Positions 25,928-35,162 of a stretch of 64,000 nt of DNA are shown piece by piece. The notes beneath the pieces were generated by a model, which saw only the letters and a program-made list of their open reading frames with translations, was not told where the DNA came from and made no database searches. The stretch lies in the NCBI GenBank assembly GCA_040766885.1, contig JAXGPP010000012.1, forward strand, positions 186,001 through 250,000. The letters run 5' to 3'. Position 1 is the first letter of the stretch. Each line of letters opens with the position of its first letter. This DNA is from JAXGPP01 sp040766885 (GTDB taxonomy: Bacteria; Planctomycetota; Planctomycetia; Pirellulales; Thermoguttaceae). A program made the position numbers and the translations under genes.

Positions 25928-25957
25928 ACGATCCACCGGACGCGCCCGGTGGATCGT
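25928..25957. terminator. bidirectional hairpin between convergent genes
   Basis: A 12-bp perfect stem (25928-25939 with 25946-25957) closing a 6-base loop, in the 87-base gap between the membrane protein gene and the convergent oxidoreductase gene. It lacks a long U-tract. Confidence 0.55.
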
Positions 25958-25979
25958 TCGCCTTACCGCGTGGAGCGAC

Positions 25980-27293
25980 TCAATAGGGCTTGTACACGCC
26001 CGGCATGGGGAAGGGATAGAAGCCGTCGGGACCCGGCACATGGCGTGGCGTGGCGTCCCAGGCGAGTTGCTCGGGACTCTCGTCGGGGCCATTGGCCACG
26101 GCGTCGTCCCATTTGACAATCTGGCCCGAATAGGTGGCCATGCGGCCAAGGACGGCCGTCATGCTGCTCACCGCGCCGAACCAGCCTTCGTTGATCCGCT
26201 GGTCTTTGCGAATCGCCTTGATCAGGTCGATGTGTTCCTGATCGTAGGGGTTGCCGCTCTCCAATTCGGGCCCGCCACCGGTGGCCACGCTACGGCTTCC
26301 CTTGGAGCCGTGCGCGAACTCGTTGACCTGGTCCCAGGTGCCGGTGATGTGGCGGCTCTGGCTGAAGACCTTGGTGCCGTCGGCGTAGGTGAACTCGACG
26401 AAGTGATGGTCGAAGATGTCGCCGTAGTTGCCCGGATTGACGCGGCCGCCCATCCCGTTGGCTTCGACCGGGTGGGCGTTGCGAGGATTGCCATCTTTGG
26501 CCATCACCCAGTTGGCAATGTCGATATTGTGCACGTGCTGCTCGACGATGTTGTCGCCATAGAGCCAGACGAAGCAGCCCCAGTTGCGGATCTGAAACTC
26601 CATTTCCTTGGGATCGTTCTGCGGCCGCGGGCCGAGGTCGCGGGCGCCGCCGCCGGAGCCGTTCCAGTAGACACGCAGGAACTGGATGTCGCCCAGCGCG
26701 CCCTCGTGGATCTCGCGGACCCCCTGCATGTAGCTGGCCTGGTGGTGGCGCTGCAGACCGACGACGACCTTCAGGTTCTTCTCGTCGGCCAGCTTGTTGC
26801 TCTCGACCATCGAGCGATAGCCGGGAGCGTCGGTGCAACAGGGCTTTTCCATGAATACGTGCTTGCCTTGCTGGACGGCGTAGGCGTACTGCACGGGCCG
26901 GAATCCCGGCGGCGAAGCCATGAGCACGAGATCGATGCCGCAATCAATCGCTTTCTTATACGCGTCGAGGCCGACGAACACGCGGTCGGGAGCGACGTCG
27001 ACCTGCTCCGGGTAGAGCTTCTTGAGTTGGTTCAGCGCGCCGGCGGCGCGGTCCTCGAAAGCGTCGGCCAGGGCGACAAGCTTTACCTTCTCGCCGATCG
27101 ACTTCTCGACGTTGAGGCAATTGGCCGCCGCGCCCGTGCCCCGTCCGCCGCAACCGACGAGCGCGATCTTGAGAACATCGCTGCCTGCCGCGTGGGCGCT
27201 TCGGGCAATACCCAGAGATGTCACGGCAGCCGCTCCGGCCACCAGACCTGATGTCTTGAGGAACTGCCGCCGCGAAGATCGGTTCGGCTGCAT
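25980..27293 (-). CDS. Tat-exported Gfo/Idh/MocA oxidoreductase (437 aa)
   Basis: A twin-arginine signal (SSRRQFLKTSGLV, then AAAVTSLGIARSAHA) precedes a Rossmann NAD(P) domain with VGCGGRGTGAA. Family motifs include EKPCCTDAPGYRSM and the C-terminal half with HVHNIDIANWVMAKDGNPRN. Such enzymes oxidise or epimerise sugars and inositols, using a bound dinucleotide; export through Tat implies it folds with cofactor in the cytoplasm. This exported subfamily is greatly expanded in planctomycetes. GGAG precedes the ATG. Upstream of the glycosidase cluster, so a sugar role is likely but unproven. Confidence 0.92.
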   Translation of the reverse strand: MQPNRSSRRQFLKTSGLVAGAAAVTSLGIARSAHAAGSDVLKIALVGCGGRGTGAAANCLNVEKSIGEKVKLVALADAFEDRAAGALNQLKKLYPEQVDVAPDRVFVGLDAYKKAIDCGIDLVLMASPPGFRPVQYAYAVQQGKHVFMEKPCCTDAPGYRSMVESNKLADEKNLKVVVGLQRHHQASYMQGVREIHEGALGDIQFLRVYWNGSGGGARDLGPRPQNDPKEMEFQIRNWGCFVWLYGDNIVEQHVHNIDIANWVMAKDGNPRNAHPVEANGMGGRVNPGNYGDIFDHHFVEFTYADGTKVFSQSRHITGTWDQVNEFAHGSKGSRSVATGGGPELESGNPYDQEHIDLIKAIRKDQRINEGWFGAVSSMTAVLGRMATYSGQIVKWDDAVANGPDESPEQLAWDATPRHVPGPDGFYPFPMPGVYKPY

Positions 27294-27661
27294 GGGTAGA
27301 GCTCCAGGATGGAATACCGGTGAAAGGGAATCGCCAGCTTGGCTCGGGCGGCGAACGTCCCATCAATCTAGGCCTCCGCCGTAGCCGACACAAGAGGCGT
27401 ATCTGCCGCGGAAACCCATGCAGGGCTGCCGAAAGGGGGTCGTATCTTCCGCGCGGACTGCATCGGCCAAGCTCGCGCCAGAGCCTAAAAACGAGCCAGT
27501 TCCGCGGCAATCCGCTGTCACCCGTCGTTGAGGGGGCAATACTAGCCCCAGACCTTTCACCAGGGTATGAAAGAAGGCTACTTGGTACACCCGGCGGCTG
27601 TCAGCAATCGTTCGCTGCGAGCGATTCAGCGCCGGCAAGGCATCTTCGAGGGGATTGACCG
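27294..27661. other. 368-base gap without a gene
   Basis: Lies between divergent genes. I see a short dyad CTTTCA/TGAAAG at about 27556-27575 and no convincing promoter or ORF. Confidence 0.5.
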
Positions 27662-28207
27662 ATGAGGAAAGCTGGCATTGGGTTGGTGGTAGCGATGGCC
27701 ATGTTGGTGGCGGCGGTGGCGGTAGCGCAAGAGAAGCCGAAGCAGAAGGGCAAGGGGCCACGGCTCACTCCGACATCGCAGGCTGTGGTGAGGATAGACA
27801 GGCTCCGCGAGACGCTCGAGGGGATGGATCTCACTGCCGAGCAGAAAGAGAAGCTCACGGCGCTGCGCGACAAGCTTGGTCCGAAGGCGGGCGAGATCCT
27901 CGGCAGGATCCGCGACGTGCTTACCGAACAGCAGCGGACCGCGGCCGAACAGGCAATGAAGAGCGCCCGTGAGGCCGGCAAGAAAGGACGCGACGCGATG
28001 CTGGAAGTCGAAGCGGCGATCCAGTTGACCGATGCTCAGAAAGAGCAACTGAAGGCGATCGACCCGGATCTCGCCGCACTCAACAAGGAAGTGATGAAGG
28101 AGGTCATGTCGGTCCTTACGGCCGAACAGAAGGCCACCCTCAAGGAGAAAATGAACGTCGGAGCGAAGAAGCCGCAGAAGGCGGCAGCCCCCGCCGAAGC
28201 GAAGTAG
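27662..28207 (+). CDS. exported helical protein, Spy-like (181 aa)
   Basis: A signal peptide (GLVVAMAMLVAAVAVAQ) is followed by a charged all-helical protein with two repeats of an LT-x2-Q pattern (DLTAEQKEKLTAL and LTEQQRTAAEQA, LTDAQKEQLKAI, LTAEQKATLKEKM). The pattern recalls the LTXXQ motif of Spy/CpxP periplasmic chaperones. It ends with a Lys/Ala/Pro-rich tail. Single gene followed by a terminator. A chaperone role is inference from motif only. Confidence 0.65.
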   Translation: MRKAGIGLVVAMAMLVAAVAVAQEKPKQKGKGPRLTPTSQAVVRIDRLRETLEGMDLTAEQKEKLTALRDKLGPKAGEILGRIRDVLTEQQRTAAEQAMKSAREAGKKGRDAMLEVEAAIQLTDAQKEQLKAIDPDLAALNKEVMKEVMSVLTAEQKATLKEKMNVGAKKPQKAAAPAEAK

Positions 28208-28234
28208 AACGCTGAGACACCGTTGTTCGATCAC

Positions 28235-28279
28235 ACACGGGGCCAGGCCGCCTTGCGCGGCGGGCCCCGGTGTCGTTTT
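28235..28279 (+). terminator. rho-independent terminator
   Basis: ACACGGGGCC pairs with GGCCCCGGTGT (one bulge), with an inner GCCGC/GCGGC stem, followed by CGTTTTC. It follows the Spy-like gene. Confidence 0.65.
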
Positions 28280-28417
28280 CAGGCGGACGACGCCGGAGAC
28301 TCTATCCTCAAGCAGCCCGATCTCTGAAATTCAGCCGCCGCGGCCTTGCGTGCCGCGCGCCGCTCCGCCATGCTACTGCCGGATAGACTCGAGACCCTTG
28401 TTTCTTGAGGACTCGCC

Positions 28418-31018
28418 ATGTCGAGAACATCGACTGCCTGGCTGGTGTTGGTTGCCTGTTTCATGGGCGTCGGGCTCGGGGCGGCCCCTGTTGCCGCGAG
28501 TGGGGCCGTTGAAGCTGCCCAAGGCGTGCTCGAACGGCTGATCCCCGCCCAGGCTGGTCAGTTCACGCTCGAGGTGATCTCTCCTGAGAATGATCGGGAC
28601 ATATTCGAGATCGAGGCTCGCGATGGCAAGGTGACCGTTCGTGGATCGTCGGGTGTGGCGATCGCCTCGGGAATCGGCTGGTATCTCAAGCACCACTGCC
28701 ACTGCGACTTCTCGTGGTGCGGCGACCAGCTACGACTGCCGCAGCCGCTCCCCGCGCTGGAAGAGAAGATCAGGCGAACCACGCCCTACCCGCACCGCTA
28801 CTTCTTCAACTACTGCGTCTTCAGTTACACGCTGGCCTGGTGGGACTGGCCGCAGTGGGAGCGGATGATCGACTGGATGGCCCTGAACGGCATCAACATG
28901 CCGCTGGCCGTGACCGGACAAGAGGCGATATGGCAGGCGGTGGGTCGAAGGTTCGGCTTGAGCGATGCCGAGATCGGAGAATTCATGGTCGGCCCGGCGT
29001 ATCTCCCCTTCGGCTGGATGGGGTGCATGGACGGCTGGGGCGGCCCGCTGCCGCAAAGCTGGATCGACAGCCACCGCGAGCTTCAGGAAAAGATCCTTGC
29101 CCGTCAACGGCAACTCGGCATGACGCCCGTGCTCCAGGGCTTCACGGGACACGTGCCGGTGGCGATGCAGAAGAAGTTCCCGCGGGCGAAATTCCGGCAG
29201 CTTCCCAGTTGGTGCGGATTTCCCGGCACGCTCTTCCTCGACCCGCTCGATCCCTTGTTCCGCGAGTTCGGCAAGGCGTTTGTCGAAGAGCAGACGCGGC
29301 TGTTCGACACCGATCACTTCTACGCCTCGGACACGTTCATCGAGATGTCGCCCCCCAGCAGCGAGCCCAAGTTCCTCGACGACATGGGGAAGGCGGTCTT
29401 CGGAGCGATGGAGGCGGCGGATCCGCAGGCCACGTGGGTGATGCAGGGATGGCTGTTCGTCAACAACCCGGGCTATTGGAAGCCGCCGCAGGCCGAGGCC
29501 CTGCTGCGCTCCGTCCCGCAGGGCCGGATGCTGGTGCTCGACCTGATGTGCGAATCGAACCCGGCGTGGAAGAAGACCGAGGCTTTCTACGGCAATCCCT
29601 GGGTGTTCTGCATCATCCAGACCTTCGGCGATGTGGTGAGCCTGCACGGCGGACTGCCGCAGATCGCGGCAAACCTCCGCGCGGCCCACAGCCCCCAGGC
29701 GGGCCAACTTCGCGGCCTCGGACATATCATGGAAGGATTGGGCTGCAATCCGGTGATCCATGACTTCCTCACCGACATGACCTGGCGAACCGAGGTGCCG
29801 GAGGTCGAAGACTGGCTGGCTGAGTATGTCCATCGGAGATATGGACAAAAACATCCCAAGGCGGACGAAGCCTGGCGGCTCCTGCTGGCAAGCGCCTACT
29901 CGACACCGGGGGCCGGCGTTTCACCAATTCAATCCCGGCCAGGCCTGAACGTGCGGGGCGGAGGAAAGCCCCGCAAGATAGCCGAGGCCTGGCAGGTACT
30001 GCTCGAAGCCGACGATGACCTCAAGGACGTCGACACTTACCAGTTCGACCTGGTGAATGTCTCACGCGAAGCGTTGAGCGGACTAGCGGGCCCGCTATGC
30101 CGGGAGATTCTCGCCGCCTATAAGGCCAAAGACCGTGCCGCGCTAGCCGCCGCCGGCAAACGACTGCTGGGATTGACCGACGACCTCGACGAATTGCTCG
30201 CCACGCGCCGCGAGCTACTCCTGGGCCGCTGGATCGCCGATGCCAGGCGCTGGGCGACCAACGACGACGAGCGCAAGCTATACGAATGGAACGCTCGGAA
30301 CCAGATCACGCTCTGGGGCCCGGAAGACAGCGTGCTTCACGAATACGCCCGCAAGCAGTGGGCGGGCATGATGCGCGGTTTCTACGGCCAGCGATGGAAG
30401 TTCTTCCTCGATCGGCTCGATGCCGCCCTGGCTGCCAATCAGCCCTTTGACGCCACGGGGTTCGAGAAGGAGATCCGGGCGTGGGAAGCGGCCTGGACGC
30501 ACGGTTCGGAATCGTACGCCGTCGAACCGCAGGGCGACGCGGCGGCCGTGTCGCGCCGACTGTGGGAGAAGTATGCCGAGGCATTTGTCGTGCGGAAGAC
30601 GGCCAGCCTGACGACCGACATGCCGGTCACCTGCTCGCACGCCCTGCCGGCCTATCCGGCCGCGCTTGCCAACGACGGCTGGGCCGACGACACCGACAGT
30701 TATTGGGCGACCGATGTCGGCGGCGGCGGCGAGGCCTGGTGGCAGGTCGATCTCGAGAAGCCGACCACAATCGGCCGCGTGACGCCGATCTTCTTCTTCG
30801 GCGACCATCGCTGGTACGGTTTCACCATTGAGACTTCGCTCGACGGCCGGCAGTGGGAGATGGTCGCCGACCGTCGCGACAACCGCGAGCCCTCGACGCC
30901 CGACGGCATCCCCTGCACTTTTACGCCCCGGCCAGCGCGCTATATCCGGGTTACGCTCACCCACAATTCGGCCAACACGGGCCGGCACCTCGTCGAGGTG
31001 CTGGCGTTCGAGAAGTAA
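28418..31018 (+). CDS. alpha-N-acetylglucosaminidase, GH89, with discoidin domain (866 aa)
   Basis: A signal peptide (LVLVACFMGVGLGAAPVAA) leads into the NAGLU fold: small N-terminal domain, then the TIM barrel with HRYFFNYCVFSYTLAWWDW and MIDWMALNGINMPLA. Catalytic acids expected from human NAGLU (E316, E446) align with E309 in FIEMSPP and E439 in IMEGLGCNP. The helical C-terminal domain follows, and residues from about 730 form an F5/8-type-C carbohydrate-binding domain ending RHLVEVLAFEK. It removes terminal alpha-GlcNAc, e.g. from heparan-type glycans. About 100 bases before the deacetylase gene. Confidence 0.95.
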   Translation: MSRTSTAWLVLVACFMGVGLGAAPVAASGAVEAAQGVLERLIPAQAGQFTLEVISPENDRDIFEIEARDGKVTVRGSSGVAIASGIGWYLKHHCHCDFSWCGDQLRLPQPLPALEEKIRRTTPYPHRYFFNYCVFSYTLAWWDWPQWERMIDWMALNGINMPLAVTGQEAIWQAVGRRFGLSDAEIGEFMVGPAYLPFGWMGCMDGWGGPLPQSWIDSHRELQEKILARQRQLGMTPVLQGFTGHVPVAMQKKFPRAKFRQLPSWCGFPGTLFLDPLDPLFREFGKAFVEEQTRLFDTDHFYASDTFIEMSPPSSEPKFLDDMGKAVFGAMEAADPQATWVMQGWLFVNNPGYWKPPQAEALLRSVPQGRMLVLDLMCESNPAWKKTEAFYGNPWVFCIIQTFGDVVSLHGGLPQIAANLRAAHSPQAGQLRGLGHIMEGLGCNPVIHDFLTDMTWRTEVPEVEDWLAEYVHRRYGQKHPKADEAWRLLLASAYSTPGAGVSPIQSRPGLNVRGGGKPRKIAEAWQVLLEADDDLKDVDTYQFDLVNVSREALSGLAGPLCREILAAYKAKDRAALAAAGKRLLGLTDDLDELLATRRELLLGRWIADARRWATNDDERKLYEWNARNQITLWGPEDSVLHEYARKQWAGMMRGFYGQRWKFFLDRLDAALAANQPFDATGFEKEIRAWEAAWTHGSESYAVEPQGDAAAVSRRLWEKYAEAFVVRKTASLTTDMPVTCSHALPAYPAALANDGWADDTDSYWATDVGGGGEAWWQVDLEKPTTIGRVTPIFFFGDHRWYGFTIETSLDGRQWEMVADRRDNREPSTPDGIPCTFTPRPARYIRVTLTHNSANTGRHLVEVLAFEK

Positions 31019-31119
31019 ACCGCGTAAGAAGAGTTGCGACGCGCGAACCGGTTCCGGTTCTGATTATTGTTTCGGTCCCCGTAAAGAGAATCTCTGCCCG
31101 TCGTGAGAAGGCGGTTGAA

Positions 31120-32511
31120 ATGCGCCAGTTCAATCGTTGGATGTTGCGGTGCATAGCGGCGAGCTTGATCGTGCCGGCGCCGATGGGACGAGCGGCGGAA
31201 TTGGATGGGGTCGTCGTGCGACTTGCTGAGGAGTACACGGGTACTGCCACAGTCGTCGCCCAGGCTGTCGATCGATACAGGCTCAAGATCGGCGTCGACC
31301 CGAAGACGGAACGCAAGGCACTGGTGATCCACGTCGAACTGCCGAACACGGGTCGCGATGCGTGGCCTGTTGCCGATGTTGAAGTCCTCGACGCAAGTGG
31401 CAAGCCACTTGTTGTGCGGCGAAGCGGCATCGAGTGGCACAGACTGCTGATTCCGGTGCCTGCCGTGAACGGCGTATACTATGTGCAGGCCGTCGAACCT
31501 CCGGGCGTCCGACCCCGCCTGCCAGCCGAGGCGGAACGGCAACTCACGGACCCGGCAACGGGTGTGAGAGTGTCGGTTGCGACCTGGCTCGACAGTCGGC
31601 GGGCGGCACTCAGCCTGCGGTTCGACGACTCTCACCCCACGCACTTGGGCAAGGCCATACCGATACTCCGCGAATATGGCTTTCGCGGTACCTTCATGAT
31701 CAACCCCGGCACCGATGAGCCCGGCAGCCGGCGGCGTTCGGAGTTCCAGGCGCATCGGGCCGAATGGGAGGCAGTGGCCCAGGCCGCCGACCAGGAGTTT
31801 GCCAATCATTCGGCCCATCATCGCGGGGCCACCGGAGATGCCGACATGGAAGCGGAAATCGGCGAAGCCGCCGAAGCCATCTGGAAATTGTCTCCGGGCA
31901 GAAGCAAATTGATGGCCCTCAACCTGGGAGGCGGCACGCATTGGGAAACCAGCCGCACATTGCGGTATTATCTCGACAAGTATCACCAGTTCGAGATCTC
32001 GGGTTCACTAGGCATGGACGACGTGTACGGCCGACGCGTCGCCGCCTTTCGCGAGCATGTCGAGCAACACATCCAGCGCGGCCTCTGGTGCCGAGTCCAT
32101 TTTCATTCCATCGGCGACGGCCGCGGCACGAGCGAGGCGAACTTCCGCGCGGCGCTGGACATTGCCAAGGAGTTTGAACGCGACCTTTGGATTGCCGGCA
32201 TGGCCGACATCTACAAGTATCAGACCGAGCGCAGCGGATCATCGCTGTCAGTGGTGCAGTCCGACGCCCATCGCTTTGCCTTCAGACTGTCCTGTCAGAC
32301 CGACCCGGGACTCTACGATCAGCCGCTGACCATCGAAGTTCACACTCCGGCCTCGCGGTTGTCGGACGGGATCGACGTGCAGGATGCGCAGGGTAAGGGG
32401 ATCGCCCTCCGAAAGGTGCAAACCAACGGACAGACCGTCGTGCGACTCGACATTCCTCCGCGGACTGCCGACTACACGATCCAGTGGCGTCCCTCGAGCG
32501 TCATGCCGTAG
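31120..32511 (+). CDS. exported polysaccharide deacetylase (463 aa)
   Basis: A signal peptide (LRCIAASLIVPAPMGRA) and an N-terminal beta domain precede a NodB-type deacetylase: motif 1 LRFDDSHPTH with D169/D170, motif 2 H230-S-A-H-H234 in NHSAHHRG, and HFHSIGDG late in the barrel. A beta-sandwich domain closes the protein. It removes N- or O-acetyl groups from polysaccharides. GAGAAGG lies 7 bases before the ATG at 31120; an in-frame extension to 30853 would overlap the GH89 gene. The two genes may act on the same amino-sugar glycan. Confidence 0.85.
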   Translation: MRQFNRWMLRCIAASLIVPAPMGRAAELDGVVVRLAEEYTGTATVVAQAVDRYRLKIGVDPKTERKALVIHVELPNTGRDAWPVADVEVLDASGKPLVVRRSGIEWHRLLIPVPAVNGVYYVQAVEPPGVRPRLPAEAERQLTDPATGVRVSVATWLDSRRAALSLRFDDSHPTHLGKAIPILREYGFRGTFMINPGTDEPGSRRRSEFQAHRAEWEAVAQAADQEFANHSAHHRGATGDADMEAEIGEAAEAIWKLSPGRSKLMALNLGGGTHWETSRTLRYYLDKYHQFEISGSLGMDDVYGRRVAAFREHVEQHIQRGLWCRVHFHSIGDGRGTSEANFRAALDIAKEFERDLWIAGMADIYKYQTERSGSSLSVVQSDAHRFAFRLSCQTDPGLYDQPLTIEVHTPASRLSDGIDVQDAQGKGIALRKVQTNGQTVVRLDIPPRTADYTIQWRPSSVMP

Positions 32512-32521
32512 CGCGACGCGA

Positions 32522-34513
32522 CTATTGCGGCCAGAGACGCACGAGCACCGCGCCGTACCGTGGCACCGAGGCGCGGAACTCATCGTCTCGGGCGCCAAGG
32601 TCTTTCTGTCGCCAGAGGTCGCGAACGCGCTGCGGGCCGCTCAAGCCGAGATCCGACCAGCGAGCCGCCACTTCCTGTTCCCACTCGCCGCGATTGAAAA
32701 GGCCTACGGCCAGGCTGCCGTCCTCAAGCTTTTTGGCCAGAACAAACGTGTCTTCTGACTCGGCGGCCAGGCTGCCGCAGAGTCCGAGCGGGTCCTGGTT
32801 GATCTCGATGACTTCCGGGTTGCAGAGGACGTTGAGCGTGAACGCGTCGAGCCGGCTCATGTCACCGCTGTAGAATAGCGGCGAGGCCATCATGCACCAC
32901 AGCGACATGAACGCATACTGTTCGTTGGGCGTCATGCCGCAGGGGCCCGGTTCGCCCATTCCGCGGGCCCGGCCGATGTAGCCGATCTGGATGTAATCGG
33001 GGTCGTTCCACTCGCCTGGCTTGTTGTGTTGGCCAATGGCGACGTTCTTCAGCGCGACTTCAAAGATCCGGTTGAGCTCGAAGCCCAGGTCGCCGCCGGT
33101 CCGCCACGAGTGTCCGCCGACCTCGGCGCCCCATTTCCAGACATCGCCCATGCCGTACTGGCAGAGATTGTAGACGATGTCGCGCGGCTGCTGCTTGAGG
33201 ATCTCGCCCATCTCCCGGTAGGGCTTCTTGAGCACCTCGTCCCCCTTCTGCCCGGCGACGATCCTGCCATACGAGCACCAGTCGTACTTGAGAAAATCGA
33301 AGCCCCACTCGGCATACTGCCGGGCATCCTGGGCCTCGTGCTCATAGCTTCCGGTGAAGCCGGCGCAGGTCAAGGGCCCCGGCGACGTGTAGATGCCCGC
33401 TTTGAGCCCCTTGGCATGGATATAGTCGGTAAGCGATTTCATATCGGGGAAGTGCTTGTTCGTGAGGACGTTCCCCTGGTCGTCGCGCAAGGGCCCGACA
33501 CGCAACGGATCCTGGTGCTTGGGGGCGTTTTCCCAGCAGTCGTCGATATTGACGTACTGGTAGCCAACATCGGCCATGCCGCTGGCGACCATGATGTCGG
33601 CCGCCTCGCGCATCATCTTGTCGGTGATGCGGTTGTAATGGGCATACCAGTGGTTCCAGCCCATGGGGGGCGTCAGTGCCAGCTTGTCGCCAGCGATAAT
33701 CTTCAGCGTCCGCGATGCTGCGCCGCGAGAGTTGGTGGCCCGGAGCGTGACCGTATGCTCTCCGCGAGGCGGCGCCGAACCGGTGATGATGCCCGTGGCC
33801 GGGTCGACCGCGAGGCCGGCGGGCAGATTCTCGGCGGCAAACGTGATGGGGCGTTCGCCAGTGGTCGGAATGCGGTAGAGAAACGGATTGCCCGGCCGGC
33901 AGCCGTAGACCTTCGGTCCGTTGATCCGCGGTTCGGCCGGCGGTGGCGGCGTGAGGATCACCGCCTCTTCGACCGGCGCGGCGACGATCTTCGGCTGCTG
34001 GCCGGCGATCTCGAACCTCGCCTCGGCCCAGTTGGCGTGGTCGAAGTCGACGCCGTCGCCCGTGTCGGCCGCAATGAGGAAGAGCGTCTTGATGCCGCTC
34101 ACATCGAGATCGATCGGTTGCCCCTTGTCGCCGGCCTTCATCACCGGGCTCTTCCACAACAGCTTGCCGTCGCCGGCAATGCGGAACTGCACGCTGCCGC
34201 GGCCAGCCCTGGCGTTGTCGTCGACACCGCAGACCGCGTGGAACCGGCTGCTGCCGCCCCCCAACTCGACGATGATGACGCTCCGGGCGTGCGTGCCGAC
34301 ACCGCTGGTGAACTTCTGGCCGGCGATCGACATCGGCTTCTCCGTCACCGCCTGGTTGGCCTGAACCTTTCCCCACCCTTGCTCGATCGGGCTAAGATCG
34401 AGCGACGAGAGCGGCACGCTCTCCGGTTCAGCCGCCGCGGCGGCGAGACCGGCGAGAAAAGCCCCAGCAATCGCAGCAATTGCTGCCGACGCGAATACTG
34501 AGCGGCGAGTCAT
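32522..34513 (-). CDS. exported alpha-galactosidase, NPCBM + GH27 (663 aa)
   Basis: Signal-like N-terminus (SAAIAAIAGAFLAGLAAAAA), an NPCBM galactose-binding domain at about 36-165 (GVGTHARSVIIVELGG), a putative Ig domain (LPAGLAVDPATGIITGSAPP) and a GH27 barrel from TPPMGWNHWYAH. The nucleophile lies in FLKYDWCSYG near residue 410 and the acid/base in GEWNDPDYI near 502. A beta-sandwich ends the protein. It hydrolyses alpha-linked galactose (or N-acetylgalactosamine) outside the cytoplasm. Convergent with the deacetylase, 10 bases apart, with no visible terminator. Confidence 0.93.
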   Translation of the reverse strand: MTRRSVFASAAIAAIAGAFLAGLAAAAAEPESVPLSSLDLSPIEQGWGKVQANQAVTEKPMSIAGQKFTSGVGTHARSVIIVELGGGSSRFHAVCGVDDNARAGRGSVQFRIAGDGKLLWKSPVMKAGDKGQPIDLDVSGIKTLFLIAADTGDGVDFDHANWAEARFEIAGQQPKIVAAPVEEAVILTPPPPAEPRINGPKVYGCRPGNPFLYRIPTTGERPITFAAENLPAGLAVDPATGIITGSAPPRGEHTVTLRATNSRGAASRTLKIIAGDKLALTPPMGWNHWYAHYNRITDKMMREAADIMVASGMADVGYQYVNIDDCWENAPKHQDPLRVGPLRDDQGNVLTNKHFPDMKSLTDYIHAKGLKAGIYTSPGPLTCAGFTGSYEHEAQDARQYAEWGFDFLKYDWCSYGRIVAGQKGDEVLKKPYREMGEILKQQPRDIVYNLCQYGMGDVWKWGAEVGGHSWRTGGDLGFELNRIFEVALKNVAIGQHNKPGEWNDPDYIQIGYIGRARGMGEPGPCGMTPNEQYAFMSLWCMMASPLFYSGDMSRLDAFTLNVLCNPEVIEINQDPLGLCGSLAAESEDTFVLAKKLEDGSLAVGLFNRGEWEQEVAARWSDLGLSGPQRVRDLWRQKDLGARDDEFRASVPRYGAVLVRLWPQ

Positions 34514-34883
34514 GGAGTCATTCTCCGGAAGCAGGCGGAAACGGCATCAACACCGCCCGCCAGTGTAATCGCTGGCTGAAACCGAGCCAAGCTCCGGCTA
34601 TACCGCCCGTACTGCTGAGTCTGCCGTTCCTGGATTTCACAACCGTCAAACGCCTGGCTCCGGCCGGCATTTCAAGGCATCCGCCTGGCGGCCGAGCCTT
34701 GTATCGTGGAACTCAGCGAACCATAATAGCGGTTAATGCCCTACTCCTGGCAGGATGCACGGTGTTTGGATAGCCGCCGGAACGGAGTATCCGCTCCCCT
34801 GGGGCTTCGAGGTGCCGCAGCGGCCCGCGCTGCGTGCGGTTCGGATCCAACGTCAGCGGAACCGTGGTGGAGGATCTGCTGGT
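34514..34883. other. 370-base gap without a gene
   Basis: Upstream region of the divergent alpha-galactosidase and small membrane gene. A CATAATAG word at 34722-34729 resembles a -10 box. Nothing else recognised. Confidence 0.45.
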
Positions 34884-35147
34884 GTGAATGCAGGCATGCG
34901 CGAAGAACCGAGACCGAACCAGCGGCAGTTCCGGCTTCGCACGCTGCTGGGCGTGGTGACGGTGTGGGCCATCGTGCTCTCGCTGTCGATGGCGATGGGA
35001 CCGGTCTGGGCAGGGGCTATGATGTTCTGGACGGGAGCGGCCGTGTTTCCCTTTGCTGCGAGCCAAGGCCGCTCGTGCCTGATGGCCGCAAGCATGCTGC
35101 TGTCCACGCTAGGGATCCTGGCCGCGTCGCTCTTCGCCCCGCACTAA
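34884..35147 (+). CDS. small membrane protein with FRLRTLL anchor (87 aa)
   Basis: Near residue 14 it carries QFRLRTLLGVVTVWAIVLSL, the planctomycete anchor motif running into a membrane helix, with two further helices (AGAMMFWTGAAVFPFA, ASMLLSTLGILAASLF). The GTG at 34884 has GGAGG 10 bases upstream; the in-frame ATG at 34896 is too far from it. Function unknown. Confidence 0.5.
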   Translation: MNAGMREEPRPNQRQFRLRTLLGVVTVWAIVLSLSMAMGPVWAGAMMFWTGAAVFPFAASQGRSCLMAASMLLSTLGILAASLFAPH

Positions 35148-35162
35148 CCAAGCCGTTTTCAG

